A stretch of DNA of 64,000 bases from DATARH01 sp035550515 (GCA_035550515.1 DASZOZ010000047.1:30707-94706), one strand, 5' to 3'. Shown: positions 8,982 through 18,631, counted from the stretch's first letter. Notes: a model not told the origin generated them from the letters alone. Translations and numbers: made by a program.

Positions 8982-9838
8982 GGCGCGGCTCGCCCGAACA
9001 GGCCCTGCGGGCGCAGCACCAGCACGACCAGCATCGGCAGGAACAGCACGACATAGGCCAGCTCCGGGAACATGGCCTGGCCGAAATTATAGAGAAAGCC
9101 GACGACGAAGCTGCCGACAAAGGACCCGATCAGGCTTCCCGAGCCGCCGAGGATGACGACCACGAGGGCGAGCGGCAGCATGTCCTGGTCGAGCCCGGGA
9201 TAGACCGACAGGATCGGCCCGCCGATGACGCCGGCAAAGCCGGCGAGGCCTGCGCCGAGCGAGAACACGATCGTGAACAGGAGCGAGACCCGGATGCCGA
9301 CGACACGCGCGATGTCCGGGTCGTCCACCCCGGCACGGATCATCGCCCCGAGCCGGGTGCGGTCGAGCAGCGCCCACAACCCGGCGGCGCACAGCACGGC
9401 GACGACGATGACCCCGATCCGGTAGAGCGGAAAGCCGAACCCGGCGATGCGGGTGGCGCCGCGCAGCGCGGGCGGCGCGGAAATCGACAGCGGGTCGCCG
9501 CCCCAGCCCAGCAGGCACGCATCGGCGATCATGAACGACAGCCCCAGCGTCACCAGCACCTGCGCCAGTTCGGCGCCGGGCAGGCGGCGCAGCAGCAGAC
9601 GCTCGACCAGCCCGCCAAACGCCGCGACGCCGAGCGCGGCAAGGATTGCCGCGGGCCAGAAGCTCAAACCCCAGGAAATCAGGGTGACGCCGAAATACGC
9701 CCCCATCATGAACAGCGAGCCGTGCGTCAGGTTGGGAATGCGCATCAGCCCGAAGATCAGCGCGAACCCGGCCGACAGCAGGAACAAGAGACCGCCAAAG
9801 GCGATGCTGTTGCCCGCGAGGAGCACCCAGAGGTTCAT
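8978..9838 (-). CDS. livH: branched-chain/aromatic acid ABC transporter permease (LivH type)
   Basis: 286 aa integral membrane protein. Family signatures are LSAGFALIFGLMRIPNLTHGSLFMMGAYFG near the N-terminus, LGAMIRAGVDDPDIARVVGI (EAA-like cytoplasmic loop) and VILGGSGSLIGSFVGSFVVGFL near the C-terminus. I start at the ATG giving MNLWVLLAGNSIAFGG because the 20 codons further upstream encode Pro/Gly/Arg-rich residues not seen in LivH. It is the first permease gene after the two binding-protein genes (85-bp gap) and overlaps livM. Confidence 0.9.
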   Translation of the reverse strand: MNLWVLLAGNSIAFGGLLFLLSAGFALIFGLMRIPNLTHGSLFMMGAYFGVTLISWGLSFWPAAILAALGVAAFGGLVERLLLRRLPGAELAQVLVTLGLSFMIADACLLGWGGDPLSISAPPALRGATRIAGFGFPLYRIGVIVVAVLCAAGLWALLDRTRLGAMIRAGVDDPDIARVVGIRVSLLFTIVFSLGAGLAGFAGVIGGPILSVYPGLDQDMLPLALVVVILGGSGSLIGSFVGSFVVGFLYNFGQAMFPELAYVVLFLPMLVVLVLRPQGLFGRAAP

Positions 9839-9923
9839 CGCCGGCGGCCGGGCCCCCGGCGAAATGCCGGACAAAACGCCAGGCAAAACGCGAAGCAAAA
9901 CGAGTGCGGCATGCTGCCGGGGC

Positions 9924-11162
9924 CTAGCCCTTCAGCGGCGGGTAGTCGCGGCTGTAGACCGGCTGTTCGAGAAACCACTTTTCGTCGTAGGTCCAGAACT
10001 GGCTGACGTCGTGGTAGGTCTTGATCGTCGTGTTGACGAGCTTGCCGTCTTTTTTCTCGCAGCGGCGGATGAAGATGTCGCCGACGACGTTGCCGAAATG
10101 GTCGAAATGAAACGGACCGCGCGGCGAGTCGGCGAGCGAGATGGCGCGCATCGCCTGGATCAGCGCCTCCTTGTCGTCGGTCTTGCCGCCGGTTTTCGCC
10201 AGCGCCGCTTCGGCGACCATGCCGTTGCAGTAAAGCCCCGCGGCATAGGAGCCGGGGATCCCGCCGTAATCGCGAATGCTGTCGGCAACGTAACGGCGGT
10301 TGCTCGGCGTATCGAGGTCGACGGTGTAGGCCGCGCTCGAAATGACGCCGACGGCTTCGTCGCCGAAGCTTTTCAGCAGGCCGTCATCCATCGCCACGCC
10401 GCCCCCGAGCACCGGCAGGGTCAGCCCCTGGTCCTTGTATTGCTTCATGAATTTGACCGGGTTGGAGCCGCCGAGCCCCGACACGACCGCATCGACGCCG
10501 CTCATCTGGGCGAGAAACGGCGTGTAGTCGGGTGTCACCAGCGGCGGCCAGAGCTTTGCCTTCACCCGGCCGCCATTGTCCTCGAAGACGCGCTGGAAAC
10601 CGCCGATCTCCTCGTAGCCGAAGGCGAAATCATTGGCGACGGTGATGACCGTCGAATATTTCAGCTCCTTGCGGGCATAGTCGGCGAGCGGGTGCATCGC
10701 CTGCGCCGAGCTGGCCGAGCAGCGAATGAAATACGGGTTCGGCTTGCGCTGGGTCATGTCCTCCGCGGCGGCGAGGCTGAGGATCGGGCATTTCTGCTGC
10801 GCCGCGTAATCGCTGATCGCCAGCAGCTCGAAGGCCGCGAGCGGCCCGAAGATCATGTCGACATGGTCGCGCTCGATCAGCTCCTGCGCCTTGGTCTTGG
10901 TGCCGGCCGGGTTGCCGCCGGTATCCGCGATGATCAGCTCGGCGGGGCGGCCGGCCAGCTTGTTCCCGGCATGCTTGAAGAACAGGGCCGTCCCCTGCTC
11001 CATCTGTATGCCGCCTTGCGCCAGCGGACCGGTCTTTACCGTCAACAGCCCGATCTTGATCGGCGGGGCATCGGCGATGGCCGGCGCGGGCAAGGCTGCA
11101 ACGGCCGCCGAAGCCGCCGTGCCCTTGAGCAACGCACGACGGGTCAGCCGTTTCGTCGTCAT
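9924..11162 (-). CDS. ABC transporter substrate-binding protein (branched-chain/aromatic acid type), copy B
   Basis: 412 aa type-I periplasmic binding protein (LivJ/HAAT family). The N-terminus MTTKRLTRRALLKGTAASAA has a twin-arginine-like stretch followed by a hydrophobic core and PAPAIADAPP cleavage region. The mature start KIGLLTVKTGPLAQGGIQME is the family's first ligand-cleft strand. It is closely related along its whole length to the next binding protein, with the same C-terminal WTYDEKWFLEQPVYSRDYPPLK. Its position immediately before livH suggests it feeds this permease. Gene-group context suggests an aromatic or related organic acid ligand, but this is not proven by sequence. Confidence 0.9.
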   Translation of the reverse strand: MTTKRLTRRALLKGTAASAAVAALPAPAIADAPPIKIGLLTVKTGPLAQGGIQMEQGTALFFKHAGNKLAGRPAELIIADTGGNPAGTKTKAQELIERDHVDMIFGPLAAFELLAISDYAAQQKCPILSLAAAEDMTQRKPNPYFIRCSASSAQAMHPLADYARKELKYSTVITVANDFAFGYEEIGGFQRVFEDNGGRVKAKLWPPLVTPDYTPFLAQMSGVDAVVSGLGGSNPVKFMKQYKDQGLTLPVLGGGVAMDDGLLKSFGDEAVGVISSAAYTVDLDTPSNRRYVADSIRDYGGIPGSYAAGLYCNGMVAEAALAKTGGKTDDKEALIQAMRAISLADSPRGPFHFDHFGNVVGDIFIRRCEKKDGKLVNTTIKTYHDVSQFWTYDEKWFLEQPVYSRDYPPLKG

Positions 11163-11178
11163 CGCCTTCCCCCCTTTT

Positions 11179-12414
11179 TCAGGTTTTCAGCGGCGGGTAG
11201 TCGCGCGAATACACCGGCTGCTGGAGAAACCATTTTTCGTCATAGGTCCAGAACTGGCTGACATTGTCGTAGGTCTTGATGGTGGTGTTGACGAGCTTGC
11301 CGTCCTTTCGCTCGCAGCGCCGGATGTAGAAGCTGCCGACGACGTTGCCGAGATCGTCGAAATGGAACGGCCCGCGCGGCGTATCGGTCAGGTTGACGCC
11401 GCGCATCGCCTTGATGAACGCTTCCTTGTCGTCGGTTTTGCCGCCGGTCTTTTCGAGCGCCGCCTCGGCCACCATGCCGTTGAGGTACAGGCCGGCAGCG
11501 TAGATGCCCGGTATGTTGCCGTTATCCTTCAGCATGTCGGCGACAAAGCGCTTGTTGCTGGGCGTGTCGAGGTCCGCGGTGTAGGCCGAGCAGGAAATCG
11601 CGCCGACCGCCTCGTCGCCAAAGCTTTTGAGCAGCGCGTCGTCAAACGCCACGCCGCCGCCGAGCACGGGCAGGGTCAGCCCCTGGTCCTTGTATTGCTT
11701 CATGAACTTGAGTGGGTTCGAGCCGGCAAAGCCGGAGACGATCGCATCGATGCCGCTGAGCTGCGCCAGGTAGGGCGTGTAATCGGGCGTCACGATCGGC
11801 GGCCACAGCTTGGTCTTGACGTGCCCGCCGGCGTCCTCGAAGACCCGCTGGAACCCGCCCATCTGCTCGTAGCCGAACGCGAAGTCCTCGGTGATGGTGA
11901 TCACCGATTTGTACTTCAGCTCCTTGGCCGCATAGTCGGCCAGCGGGTGCATCGGCTGCGCCGACGTCGCCGACGCCCGCACGAAATACGGGTTCGGCTT
12001 GCGCTGCGTCATGTCCTCGGCCGCGGCGAGGCTGAGGATCGGGGTCTTGTGCTGCGCCACGTAGTCGCTGATCGCCAGGAGCTCGAAGGCGGCGAGCGGC
12101 CCGACGATGAGATCGACATGGTCGCGCTCGATCAGCTCCTGCGCCTTGGTCTTGGTGCCGGCCGGGTTGCCGCCCGTGTCGGCGATGACCAGTTCGGCTG
12201 CGCGACCGGCCAATTTGTTGCTGCGATGCTTCAGGAACAGGGAAATGCCCTGTTCCATCTGGATGCCGCCCTGCGCCAGCGGCCCGGTCTTGACCGTCAG
12301 CAACCCGATCTTGAGCGGCGCGCCTTGTGCGATCGCCGGCCGCGGCAACTGCACGGCCAAGGCCGCGCCGGCGGCGCCGGCCAGCAGTTCCCGTCGCGTC
12401 AGCCGTGCCCCCAT
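11179..12414 (-). CDS. ABC transporter substrate-binding protein (branched-chain/aromatic acid type), copy A
   Basis: 411 aa, tandem paralogue of the preceding binding protein and the first gene of the transporter operon (16-bp gap between them). The N-terminus MGARLTRRELLAGAAGAALA carries a twin-arginine-like signal, and mature residues start near QGAPLKIGLLTVKTG. Most positions are identical to copy B, including LAGRAAELVIADTGGNPAGT and YDNVSQFWTYDEKWFLQQ. Differences cluster at the signal peptide and at scattered surface positions (SKRF, DMLKDNGNIPGIY). Two binding proteins for one permease broaden the ligand range in other systems; here that is inference. No regulator is adjacent. Confidence 0.9.
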   Translation of the reverse strand: MGARLTRRELLAGAAGAALAVQLPRPAIAQGAPLKIGLLTVKTGPLAQGGIQMEQGISLFLKHRSNKLAGRAAELVIADTGGNPAGTKTKAQELIERDHVDLIVGPLAAFELLAISDYVAQHKTPILSLAAAEDMTQRKPNPYFVRASATSAQPMHPLADYAAKELKYKSVITITEDFAFGYEQMGGFQRVFEDAGGHVKTKLWPPIVTPDYTPYLAQLSGIDAIVSGFAGSNPLKFMKQYKDQGLTLPVLGGGVAFDDALLKSFGDEAVGAISCSAYTADLDTPSNKRFVADMLKDNGNIPGIYAAGLYLNGMVAEAALEKTGGKTDDKEAFIKAMRGVNLTDTPRGPFHFDDLGNVVGSFYIRRCERKDGKLVNTTIKTYDNVSQFWTYDEKWFLQQPVYSRDYPPLKT

Positions 12415-12518
12415 GTGCTTCTCCCCGAATCCCCGGCCGGCAATCTACCGCCGCGGGCCGGGCGAACAAGGGCAAAGTCGGGATCGCGCAGGGCGATATT
12501 GTCGCGATTGCGTGAGCG

Positions 12519-13286
12519 CTACGACAGCGGCAATTGGCGCCGGAACATCGCGAAGATCAGCTCCCAGTCCCGGTTTGCCGCCCGCTTGTCGTGGATGTCG
12601 CGGTTGGGCAGCGCATAGCCATGCTCGGCGCCGGGATGGATCTCGTGGTGATACTTGACGGCCCGGCCCGCCAACAGACCGCCGAGCTCCCGGATCATGT
12701 CCGGGGGCGCGTGCGGGTCATGCTCGGCAAAGCCGCAATAAAGCTCGCCGCGGAAGCGGTCGACGAGGCGATGCGGCGAGTCTTCGCGCTCGGACACCAG
12801 CGCCGTGCCGTGCAGGCTGGCATTGGCGATGAACCGCTCGGGATAGGCTCCGGCGACGCAGAGGACGTGGCGCCCGCCCATGCAATAGCCGAAGGAACCC
12901 ATCCCGCCCGGCCGCACCGGCTCACCCCGATCGATGAATTCGAGCAGCGCGCCGGTATCCTCGACGACCATCGCGTTCGACAGCTTTTCCAGCGGGATCC
13001 GGGCCAGGCGCTGGCGCTCCGGGTCGAGCAGGTGCATCGAGATCATCTGGTTCTTGTCGTTGCGCCACTCGTTGCGCACCCGGCCCTGGCGATAATAGAG
13101 GTCGGGCACCATGCAGTAATAGCCGACCGTGGCGACCCGGCGGGCGATGTCGAACAGCTCTTCGCGCACGCCCCAAAAGTCCATGTACATGACGATTGCC
13201 GGGAACGGCCCGTCCTGCTCCGGATGCGAGATGAACGTCTCCATCCGGCCGGCCGGCGTCGGAACCGGCACTACCCGCTCATGCAT
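12519..13286 (-). CDS. dienelactone hydrolase family protein
   Basis: 255 aa alpha/beta hydrolase. The nucleophile elbow GSFGYCMGGRH puts C135 where dienelactone hydrolases have their catalytic Cys, with D190 (FAEHDPHAP) and H222 (HPGAEHGYA) completing the triad. The family opens (di)enelactones in chloro- or oxo-aromatic degradation and also acts on other esters. I start at the ATG with GGAG 8 bases upstream (MHERVVPVPT); the frame is open for 21 codons more but without a ribosome site. It lies upstream of the liv operon, in the same direction, 105 bp away, and after the efflux gene. Confidence 0.87.
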   Translation of the reverse strand: MHERVVPVPTPAGRMETFISHPEQDGPFPAIVMYMDFWGVREELFDIARRVATVGYYCMVPDLYYRQGRVRNEWRNDKNQMISMHLLDPERQRLARIPLEKLSNAMVVEDTGALLEFIDRGEPVRPGGMGSFGYCMGGRHVLCVAGAYPERFIANASLHGTALVSEREDSPHRLVDRFRGELYCGFAEHDPHAPPDMIRELGGLLAGRAVKYHHEIHPGAEHGYALPNRDIHDKRAANRDWELIFAMFRRQLPLS

Positions 13287-13364
13287 CGACAGGAACTCCT
13301 CGCGACTCGGGCCGCTAACGTCGCATGCCGAGCGTGCCCGGACCAACATCGTCGTGCGACGCAG

Positions 13365-14912
13365 CTAATCATCGGCGGCGGCCGCGACGGGGGCGACCGC
13401 TTGCGTCCTTGGCGGCTCGCGCTTGATGCGCAGCAGCAGGAGGAGCGGCAGCACGCCGAGGGCGATCAGCATCATCAGCCGGAAATCGTCGATATAGGAA
13501 ACCATGGCGGCCTGCCGCGTCACCTCGACGTTCAGCGCGGCGAGGCCGTGGGGCGTCGACAGGCTGAACGGCGGCGCAAGGAAAGGCGCATGCGCCAACG
13601 GGTTGTCCGGCCGCAGCCGCTCGACCAGACGGGCATGGACGATCTGGGAGTTCTGCGCCAATTGCGAGACCAGCACGGAGATGCCGATCGAGCCGCCGAG
13701 ATTGCGCATCAGGCTGCGGATCGCGGTGCCCTGGGTGAGGATGTGCGGCGGCAGGGTCGACAGCGCCAAGGTGTTGAGTGGCACCTGCGTGCACCCGAGG
13801 CCGAACCCTTGGACCAGCCCGGACACGATCACCGGCATCATGCCCATCTGCAGCGAAAACTGGGTCATCTGCCACATCGCACAGGCGGTCAGCAGAAAGC
13901 CGAACAGGATGATGAGGCGGTTGTCGACGCGGGTCATCAGCGGCGCCACCAGAAACATCGCGGCAAACCCGCCGACGGCGCGCGGCATGGTCGTGAAGCC
14001 GGTGGTGACCGCCGGATAGTTCATCAGATTTTCCAGCATCGTGGACAACAGCGCCAAGGTGCCGGTCATGATCAGACCGCCGGCAAACATCAGCACCGTG
14101 CCGACCGCGAAATTGACGCTGGTCAGCAGCTCCCGGTCGAAAAACGAGCGGCCCTCGGCGGTCGCCGTATGCACCGTAAACAAATAGAACCCGAGCCCGG
14201 CGATTGCCGCTTCCGCCCAGATCTCGCTCGAATTGAACCAGTCCTTCAACTCGCCGCGATCGAGCATCAGCTGCAATGCGCCGATCCCGAGGCTCAGAAC
14301 GAGGAACCCGAAGAAGTCGAACGGCTGGCGACGGACGTTCCGGGTATAGCGGATGAAGATCAGCACGCCCAATATCGACAGCAGGCCGATCGGCAGGTTG
14401 ATGTAGAACACCCAGCGCCAGCTGTAATATTCGGTCAGCCAGCCCCCGAGCGCCGGCCCCATGATCGGGCCGACGATCGTGCCGCTGCCGAATACCGCCA
14501 TCGCGTGACCGTGCCGCTCCGGCGGGTTGATCTGCAGCAACACGGCCTGACTGAGCGGCACCAGCCCGGCGCCGGCGATGCCTTGCAGGGCGCGGAACAG
14601 GACCAGCTCGCCGAGGCTGCCCGCGGCGCCGCACAGCGCCGATGCGATCGTGAAGCCGACGATCGACCCGAGGAAGATGTATTTGATGCCAAACCGTCCG
14701 GCGAGCCAGCCGGTCAGCGGCATCATGATCGCGGCGCAGACGATGTAAGAGGTCAGCACCCAGGCGATCTGATCGAGCGAGGCGGAGAGCGATCCCTGGA
14801 TATGCGGCAACGCCACGTTGAGGATCGTGTTGTCGACCCCCTGCATGATGTTCGCCAGCATGATCGAGAGCGTGATCAGGCCGCGGTTGGGGACCGCAGC
14901 CTCACCTCTCAC
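13365..14912 (-). CDS. DHA2-family drug:H+ antiporter (EmrB/QacA type MFS)
   Basis: 515 aa with about 14 predicted membrane helices. The N-terminal MLANIMQGVDNTILNVALPHIQGSL contains DHA2 motif D1 (DNTILNVALP), followed by WVLTSYIVCAAIMMPLTGWLAGRFG (motif A region) and the motif C-like GPIMGPALGGWL in helix 5. This family exports hydrophobic compounds or acids using the proton gradient, often with a membrane-fusion partner (EmrA). None is present here, so it may work alone. It lies 78 bp upstream of the dienelactone hydrolase gene on the same strand, and could export toxic aromatic compounds; the substrate is unknown. Confidence 0.88.
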   Translation of the reverse strand: MRGEAAVPNRGLITLSIMLANIMQGVDNTILNVALPHIQGSLSASLDQIAWVLTSYIVCAAIMMPLTGWLAGRFGIKYIFLGSIVGFTIASALCGAAGSLGELVLFRALQGIAGAGLVPLSQAVLLQINPPERHGHAMAVFGSGTIVGPIMGPALGGWLTEYYSWRWVFYINLPIGLLSILGVLIFIRYTRNVRRQPFDFFGFLVLSLGIGALQLMLDRGELKDWFNSSEIWAEAAIAGLGFYLFTVHTATAEGRSFFDRELLTSVNFAVGTVLMFAGGLIMTGTLALLSTMLENLMNYPAVTTGFTTMPRAVGGFAAMFLVAPLMTRVDNRLIILFGFLLTACAMWQMTQFSLQMGMMPVIVSGLVQGFGLGCTQVPLNTLALSTLPPHILTQGTAIRSLMRNLGGSIGISVLVSQLAQNSQIVHARLVERLRPDNPLAHAPFLAPPFSLSTPHGLAALNVEVTRQAAMVSYIDDFRLMMLIALGVLPLLLLLRIKREPPRTQAVAPVAAAADD

Positions 14913-15168
14913 CGCGACCTCGCGGCGGGTGATGGTTGTCTTTCGCTCTCCTTGCCGTTCTGGCTCAATGGCGACCCATCAAGATGTCGGCTTGCGCCGA
15001 TGATTAGCGCCTCGATGCGACGCCGCACGAAGCGTCAATGTCGCAATTCTGTCATGTGCCGCTTCCGCTGATGCGCTTTGGCCGGCGGATGTGTCGCGCC
15101 CGGAGCCGCGCCCGTCGCGCGGCGGTTCGCGTTTGGCGAGCGGCTGACCTTGGCGGTGAACGCTCGCG

Positions 15169-17481
15169 TTATGCTCCCGCGGCCACCGGCGGTTCAAATG
15201 CCGCGACCGCGGGCGGCGACAGGCAGCGTTCGACTTCGACCAGCGCGGTCGCCGAGCTTGGCCCCTGGCCGAGCCGCGATGTGCCTCGGTCGCGCGTCAG
15301 CACATTGGCATTGCCATGGGCGCACGGCGCTCCTTCGATAGCGTCGGCCGGGTCGTACCACGCGCCGCAGGACAGCCGCACCACGCCCGGCCGCACCGTA
15401 TCGGTGACGGTGACGCCGGCAAAGCAGGCCCCGCGCGCATTGAAGACGCGCGCGACATCGCCGTCCGCAAGACCGCGGGCGCGGGCATCCGCCGGGTTGA
15501 TCGCCAGCGCTTCGCGCCCGGCAATCTTGCCGCGCGCACTCACCGGCCCCGCATCCATCTGGCTGTGCAGCTTGTGGCGCGGCTGGCTCGACACGAGGTG
15601 GAGCGAATGTCGGGTTGCCGCCGCGGCGCCGAGCCACTCTTCGGGCTCGATCCAGGCCGGATGCGGCGGGCAGTCGTCGTAGCCGAAACCGGCGATCTCT
15701 TCGGAATAGAGCTCGATCCGGCCCGACGGGGTCCGCAACGGGCGCTTCTCGGGATCGGCGCGGAACTCGCCGAACAGCACGTACTCGTCGGCCTGCCGCG
15801 GGATCTCGATCCAGCCCTTTTCCCAGAACGAGGCAAAATCGGGCACGGCGTTGCTTTGCGCGCGCTCGCGGAACGCGGCGTAGAGGTGATGCAGCCACGC
15901 GTCCTCGTCGCGCCCTTCGGTGAACGCCGCGTCGCAGCCGAGACGCCGGGCAAGGTCGCGCATGATCGCGAAATCGTCGCGCGCCGCGCCCACCGGCTCG
16001 ATCGCCTTGCGCATCGCGATCACAAAGCGGTCGCGCGGCGACCCGCCGAAATCGTTGCGTTCGAGCGAGGTGGTGGCCGGCAGCACGATGTCGGCATGGC
16101 GCGCGGTTGCCGTCCACCACGGGTCGTGCACGACGACCGTCTCGGGCCGCTGCCAGGCGCGCCGCAGCCGGTTCAAATCCTGGTGGTGGTGGAAGGGGTT
16201 GCCGCCGGCCCAGTAAACCAGGCGGATATCGGGATAGGTGGCGCTCTTGCCGTCGTAATCGTAGCGCGCGCCGGGATTGAGCAGGCAGTCCGCGATGCGG
16301 GCGGCCGGGATGGCGAGCCGCGCCGGATTGGGCAGTGTCGGCAAGGCCGGGCCGGGGAATGCCGCCGGCGGGTCGGCGACGCCCGCCGACGAGCCGTAGC
16401 CAAAACCGAACCCGCCGCCCGGCAGGCCGATCTGTCCGAGACAGGCGGCCAGCAGCACCAGCGACCAATAGACCTGCTCGCCGTGGTCGGCGCGCTGCAG
16501 CGACCACGACGCCGTCAGCATCGTACGCTCCGCCGCCATCCGCCGCGCCAGTTCGCGGATCGTCTCGGCCGGCACGCCGGTGATGCGCTCGGCCCAGGCG
16601 GCATCCTTGGGCTGGCCGTCGGCGGCGCCGGTCAGATACGGCACGACGCGGTCGAAGCCGGTGCAGTAGCGCGCGAGAAACGCCGCGTCATGCCGCTGTT
16701 CGGCGACCAGGGTATGGGCAAGCGCAAGCAGCATCGCCGTGTCGGTGTTGGGCCGGATCGCGATCCATTCCGGCGCCGCCGCCTCCGGCCCGTCCTCGCG
16801 GATCGGGCTGACGTTGACGACCCGAACCCCGGCACGCGCCAGCTCGGTGAAGGCGCCGCTCGTCGCGTGCCAGGCGCAGCCGCCCTTGGCGACCTGCGTG
16901 TTCTTGGGATTGGCCCCGCCGAACATGACAAAGAGCCGGGTATGCCGCGCCATCGACGACCACGACGTCAGCGGGCCCGCCACCGCCTGCGCCGAGCCGA
17001 GAATATGCGGCAGGAAGGTCAGCGCGGTGCCGAAGCTGTAATTGCTCGTCTGGTCGACGAACCCGCCCGCCGCGCCGAGAAAACGGCGCAGCTGGCCGCG
17101 CGCCTCGTGGAAATGCCCGGCCGACGACCAGCCCTGCGAGCCGCCCATGATCGCGCTCGGCCCGTATTGCCGATAGACCCGCGACAGCTCGCCGGCGACC
17201 AGGTCGAGCGCTCGCTCCCAGCTCACCGACACGAACCGCTCGCGGCCGCGTCCGGCGCCGCTCGCTCCGCCGCGGTCGAGCCAGCCCTGCCGCACCATCG
17301 GCTGGGCGATGCGGGTCGGCGAGTAGACCGCGTCGGAAACCGCATCGATCAGCGGCGACGGGTCGGGGTCGAGCGCAAACGGCTCGGCGCCGACCAGCCT
17401 GCCGTCTTCGACGACCGCGCTGAATGCGCCGAAATGCGAATGATGGGGGACGAGGGTGCGCGTCATCTTTGGTTCAACCAT
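15169..17481 (-). CDS. molybdopterin oxidoreductase, BisC/TorA (DMSO reductase) type
   Basis: 770 aa molybdenum bis-MGD enzyme without an N-terminal Fe-S cysteine cluster and without a Tat signal, hence like cytoplasmic biotin/methionine sulfoxide reductase BisC. The GGSQGWSSAGHFHEARGQ motif places S120 as the Mo-coordinating Ser. Other family blocks are YSPTRIAQPMVRQGWLDRG, the VMFGGANPKNTQ segment, VYWAGGNPFHHHQDLNRL, HDPWWTATARHADIVLPATT and LHLVSSQPRHKLHSQ near the C-terminal cofactor domain. It probably reduces an S- or N-oxide. The start is uncertain: GGGAGG touches the ATG at 17481, and an alternative ATG lies at 17466. It is divergent from the CmcJ-like gene. Confidence 0.85.
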   Translation of the reverse strand: MVEPKMTRTLVPHHSHFGAFSAVVEDGRLVGAEPFALDPDPSPLIDAVSDAVYSPTRIAQPMVRQGWLDRGGASGAGRGRERFVSVSWERALDLVAGELSRVYRQYGPSAIMGGSQGWSSAGHFHEARGQLRRFLGAAGGFVDQTSNYSFGTALTFLPHILGSAQAVAGPLTSWSSMARHTRLFVMFGGANPKNTQVAKGGCAWHATSGAFTELARAGVRVVNVSPIREDGPEAAAPEWIAIRPNTDTAMLLALAHTLVAEQRHDAAFLARYCTGFDRVVPYLTGAADGQPKDAAWAERITGVPAETIRELARRMAAERTMLTASWSLQRADHGEQVYWSLVLLAACLGQIGLPGGGFGFGYGSSAGVADPPAAFPGPALPTLPNPARLAIPAARIADCLLNPGARYDYDGKSATYPDIRLVYWAGGNPFHHHQDLNRLRRAWQRPETVVVHDPWWTATARHADIVLPATTSLERNDFGGSPRDRFVIAMRKAIEPVGAARDDFAIMRDLARRLGCDAAFTEGRDEDAWLHHLYAAFRERAQSNAVPDFASFWEKGWIEIPRQADEYVLFGEFRADPEKRPLRTPSGRIELYSEEIAGFGYDDCPPHPAWIEPEEWLGAAAATRHSLHLVSSQPRHKLHSQMDAGPVSARGKIAGREALAINPADARARGLADGDVARVFNARGACFAGVTVTDTVRPGVVRLSCGAWYDPADAIEGAPCAHGNANVLTRDRGTSRLGQGPSSATALVEVERCLSPPAVAAFEPPVAAGA

Positions 17482-17790
17482 GCCTCCCGGGCTTCATCCC
17501 GCGGCGCCGGCGCGCGCAGCGGACGGCCATCGGCAAGAATAGCGCGTTTTCGATCCGAACGCGCGTTGCTGCCGCGTCAAATACCGATATTATGATGTGT
17601 AATGGGTATTTTGACGAATCTGAATCGTATTATATTGACAATCGCTAAATGACATGGAGGAGTCGCTATAGGCGATCTCATGCGATGATCGGCTTGGTCG
17701 GCGCGGTGCAGCGCCGGTCAGGGTTGGGTCTGGCTCATGAGCCGGCGGGCGGCCAAGCCCGCGGGCGCTCAACTGCCGAGGAGCTTTACG
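17482..17790. other. intergenic region between divergent molybdoenzyme and CmcJ-like genes
   Basis: About 310 bp with no convincing gene. Positions 17575-17650 are strikingly AT-rich compared with the surroundings and include TATTATGATG, TATTTTGACG and TATTATATTGAC, so promoters for both flanking genes probably lie here. I could not assign a -35/-10 pair with good spacing. GGAGGAG at 17656 is not followed by a usable start. Confidence 0.4.
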
Positions 17791-18612
17791 ATGCCGCTGG
17801 ATGCTGCCTTTACCCCGAAGACGCTGACCTCGACGCTCCATTACCTGAAGCGCGGCACGGAGAAGCCGGCGCGCTACCGGATCGACCCGCCGCCGGGCGT
17901 GCCGCGCTGGAACGGCGAGGACGATATGCGGGAAGTCACGATCGAGGACGCGCGCGGCCGCGAGGCCGAGTTCACCCTCGACCGCAACGGCTTTCAGCTG
18001 GTCAAGGCGCCGACCGCGGTGCGCGACTTCTACGATCCCGACGAAATCAAGCGCGTCTATTACCCCGAGGTCGAGCAGCTGCTGAAGGACAGGCTCGGCG
18101 CGAGCCGCGTCTTCGTGTTCGATCACAATGTGCGCAACGCCACCAAGCCCGGGCTGGCCGTGCCGTCGCGGCAGGTCCACAACGACCATACGGTGAACTC
18201 GGCGCCGCGCCGGGTGCGCGACCATCTCCCCGACGAGGCCGAGGAGCTGCTGAAGCACCGCTTCGGCATCGTCAATGTGTGGCGGCCGGTCCGCGGCCCG
18301 GTGCTCGATTCGCCGCTGGCGCTGTGCGACGCGCGCAGCTTCACCGACGACGACCTGATCGCCAGCGACCTGGTCTACGCCCATGTCCGCGGCGAGACCT
18401 CGCGGGTCGCGTACAATCCGAATCACCGCTGGTATTATTTCTCGGAGCAGCAGACCGACGAGGTGCTGTTCATCCGGGTGCACGACAGCGCCGATGACGA
18501 CCGCGCGCGCCTGTCGTTCCATACCTCGTTCGAGAACCCGCTGACCCCCGGCGCGCCGCCGCGCGAAAGCATCGAGGTGCGTACGCTGGTGTTCTTCCCG
18601 CCGGACGCCTGA
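17791..18612 (+). CDS. CmcJ/NvfI family oxidoreductase (hydroxylase/desaturase-like)
   Basis: 273 aa. The pattern DFYDPDEIKRVYYPEVEQLLK, VFVFDHNVRN, VHNDHT, NVWRPVRGPVLDSPLALCDAR and WYYFSEQQTDEVLFIRVHDS is that of the CmcJ/NvfI/asaB-like oxygenase family. Members act on secondary metabolites in fungi and bacteria; most bacterial members have no known substrate. The conserved His residues in DHNVRN and HNDHT resemble the metal site of non-heme iron enzymes. I start at the ATG preceded by GAGGAG (17778-17783); longer frames lack a ribosome site. A strong hairpin terminator follows 20 bp after the stop, so it is probably monocistronic. Confidence 0.8.
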   Translation: MPLDAAFTPKTLTSTLHYLKRGTEKPARYRIDPPPGVPRWNGEDDMREVTIEDARGREAEFTLDRNGFQLVKAPTAVRDFYDPDEIKRVYYPEVEQLLKDRLGASRVFVFDHNVRNATKPGLAVPSRQVHNDHTVNSAPRRVRDHLPDEAEELLKHRFGIVNVWRPVRGPVLDSPLALCDARSFTDDDLIASDLVYAHVRGETSRVAYNPNHRWYYFSEQQTDEVLFIRVHDSADDDRARLSFHTSFENPLTPGAPPRESIEVRTLVFFPPDA

Positions 18613-18631
18613 CACACCCTCTGGTGCTGCC

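Noticed and set aside
12534..15071. 845-codon plus-strand open frame
   Set aside because: Antisense to the dienelactone hydrolase and DHA2 transporter genes; composition is Arg/Gln/Asp/His-rich with no family signature.
15316..17595. 759-codon plus-strand open frame
   Set aside because: Exact antisense of the molybdoenzyme, whose cofactor motifs are intact on the minus strand.
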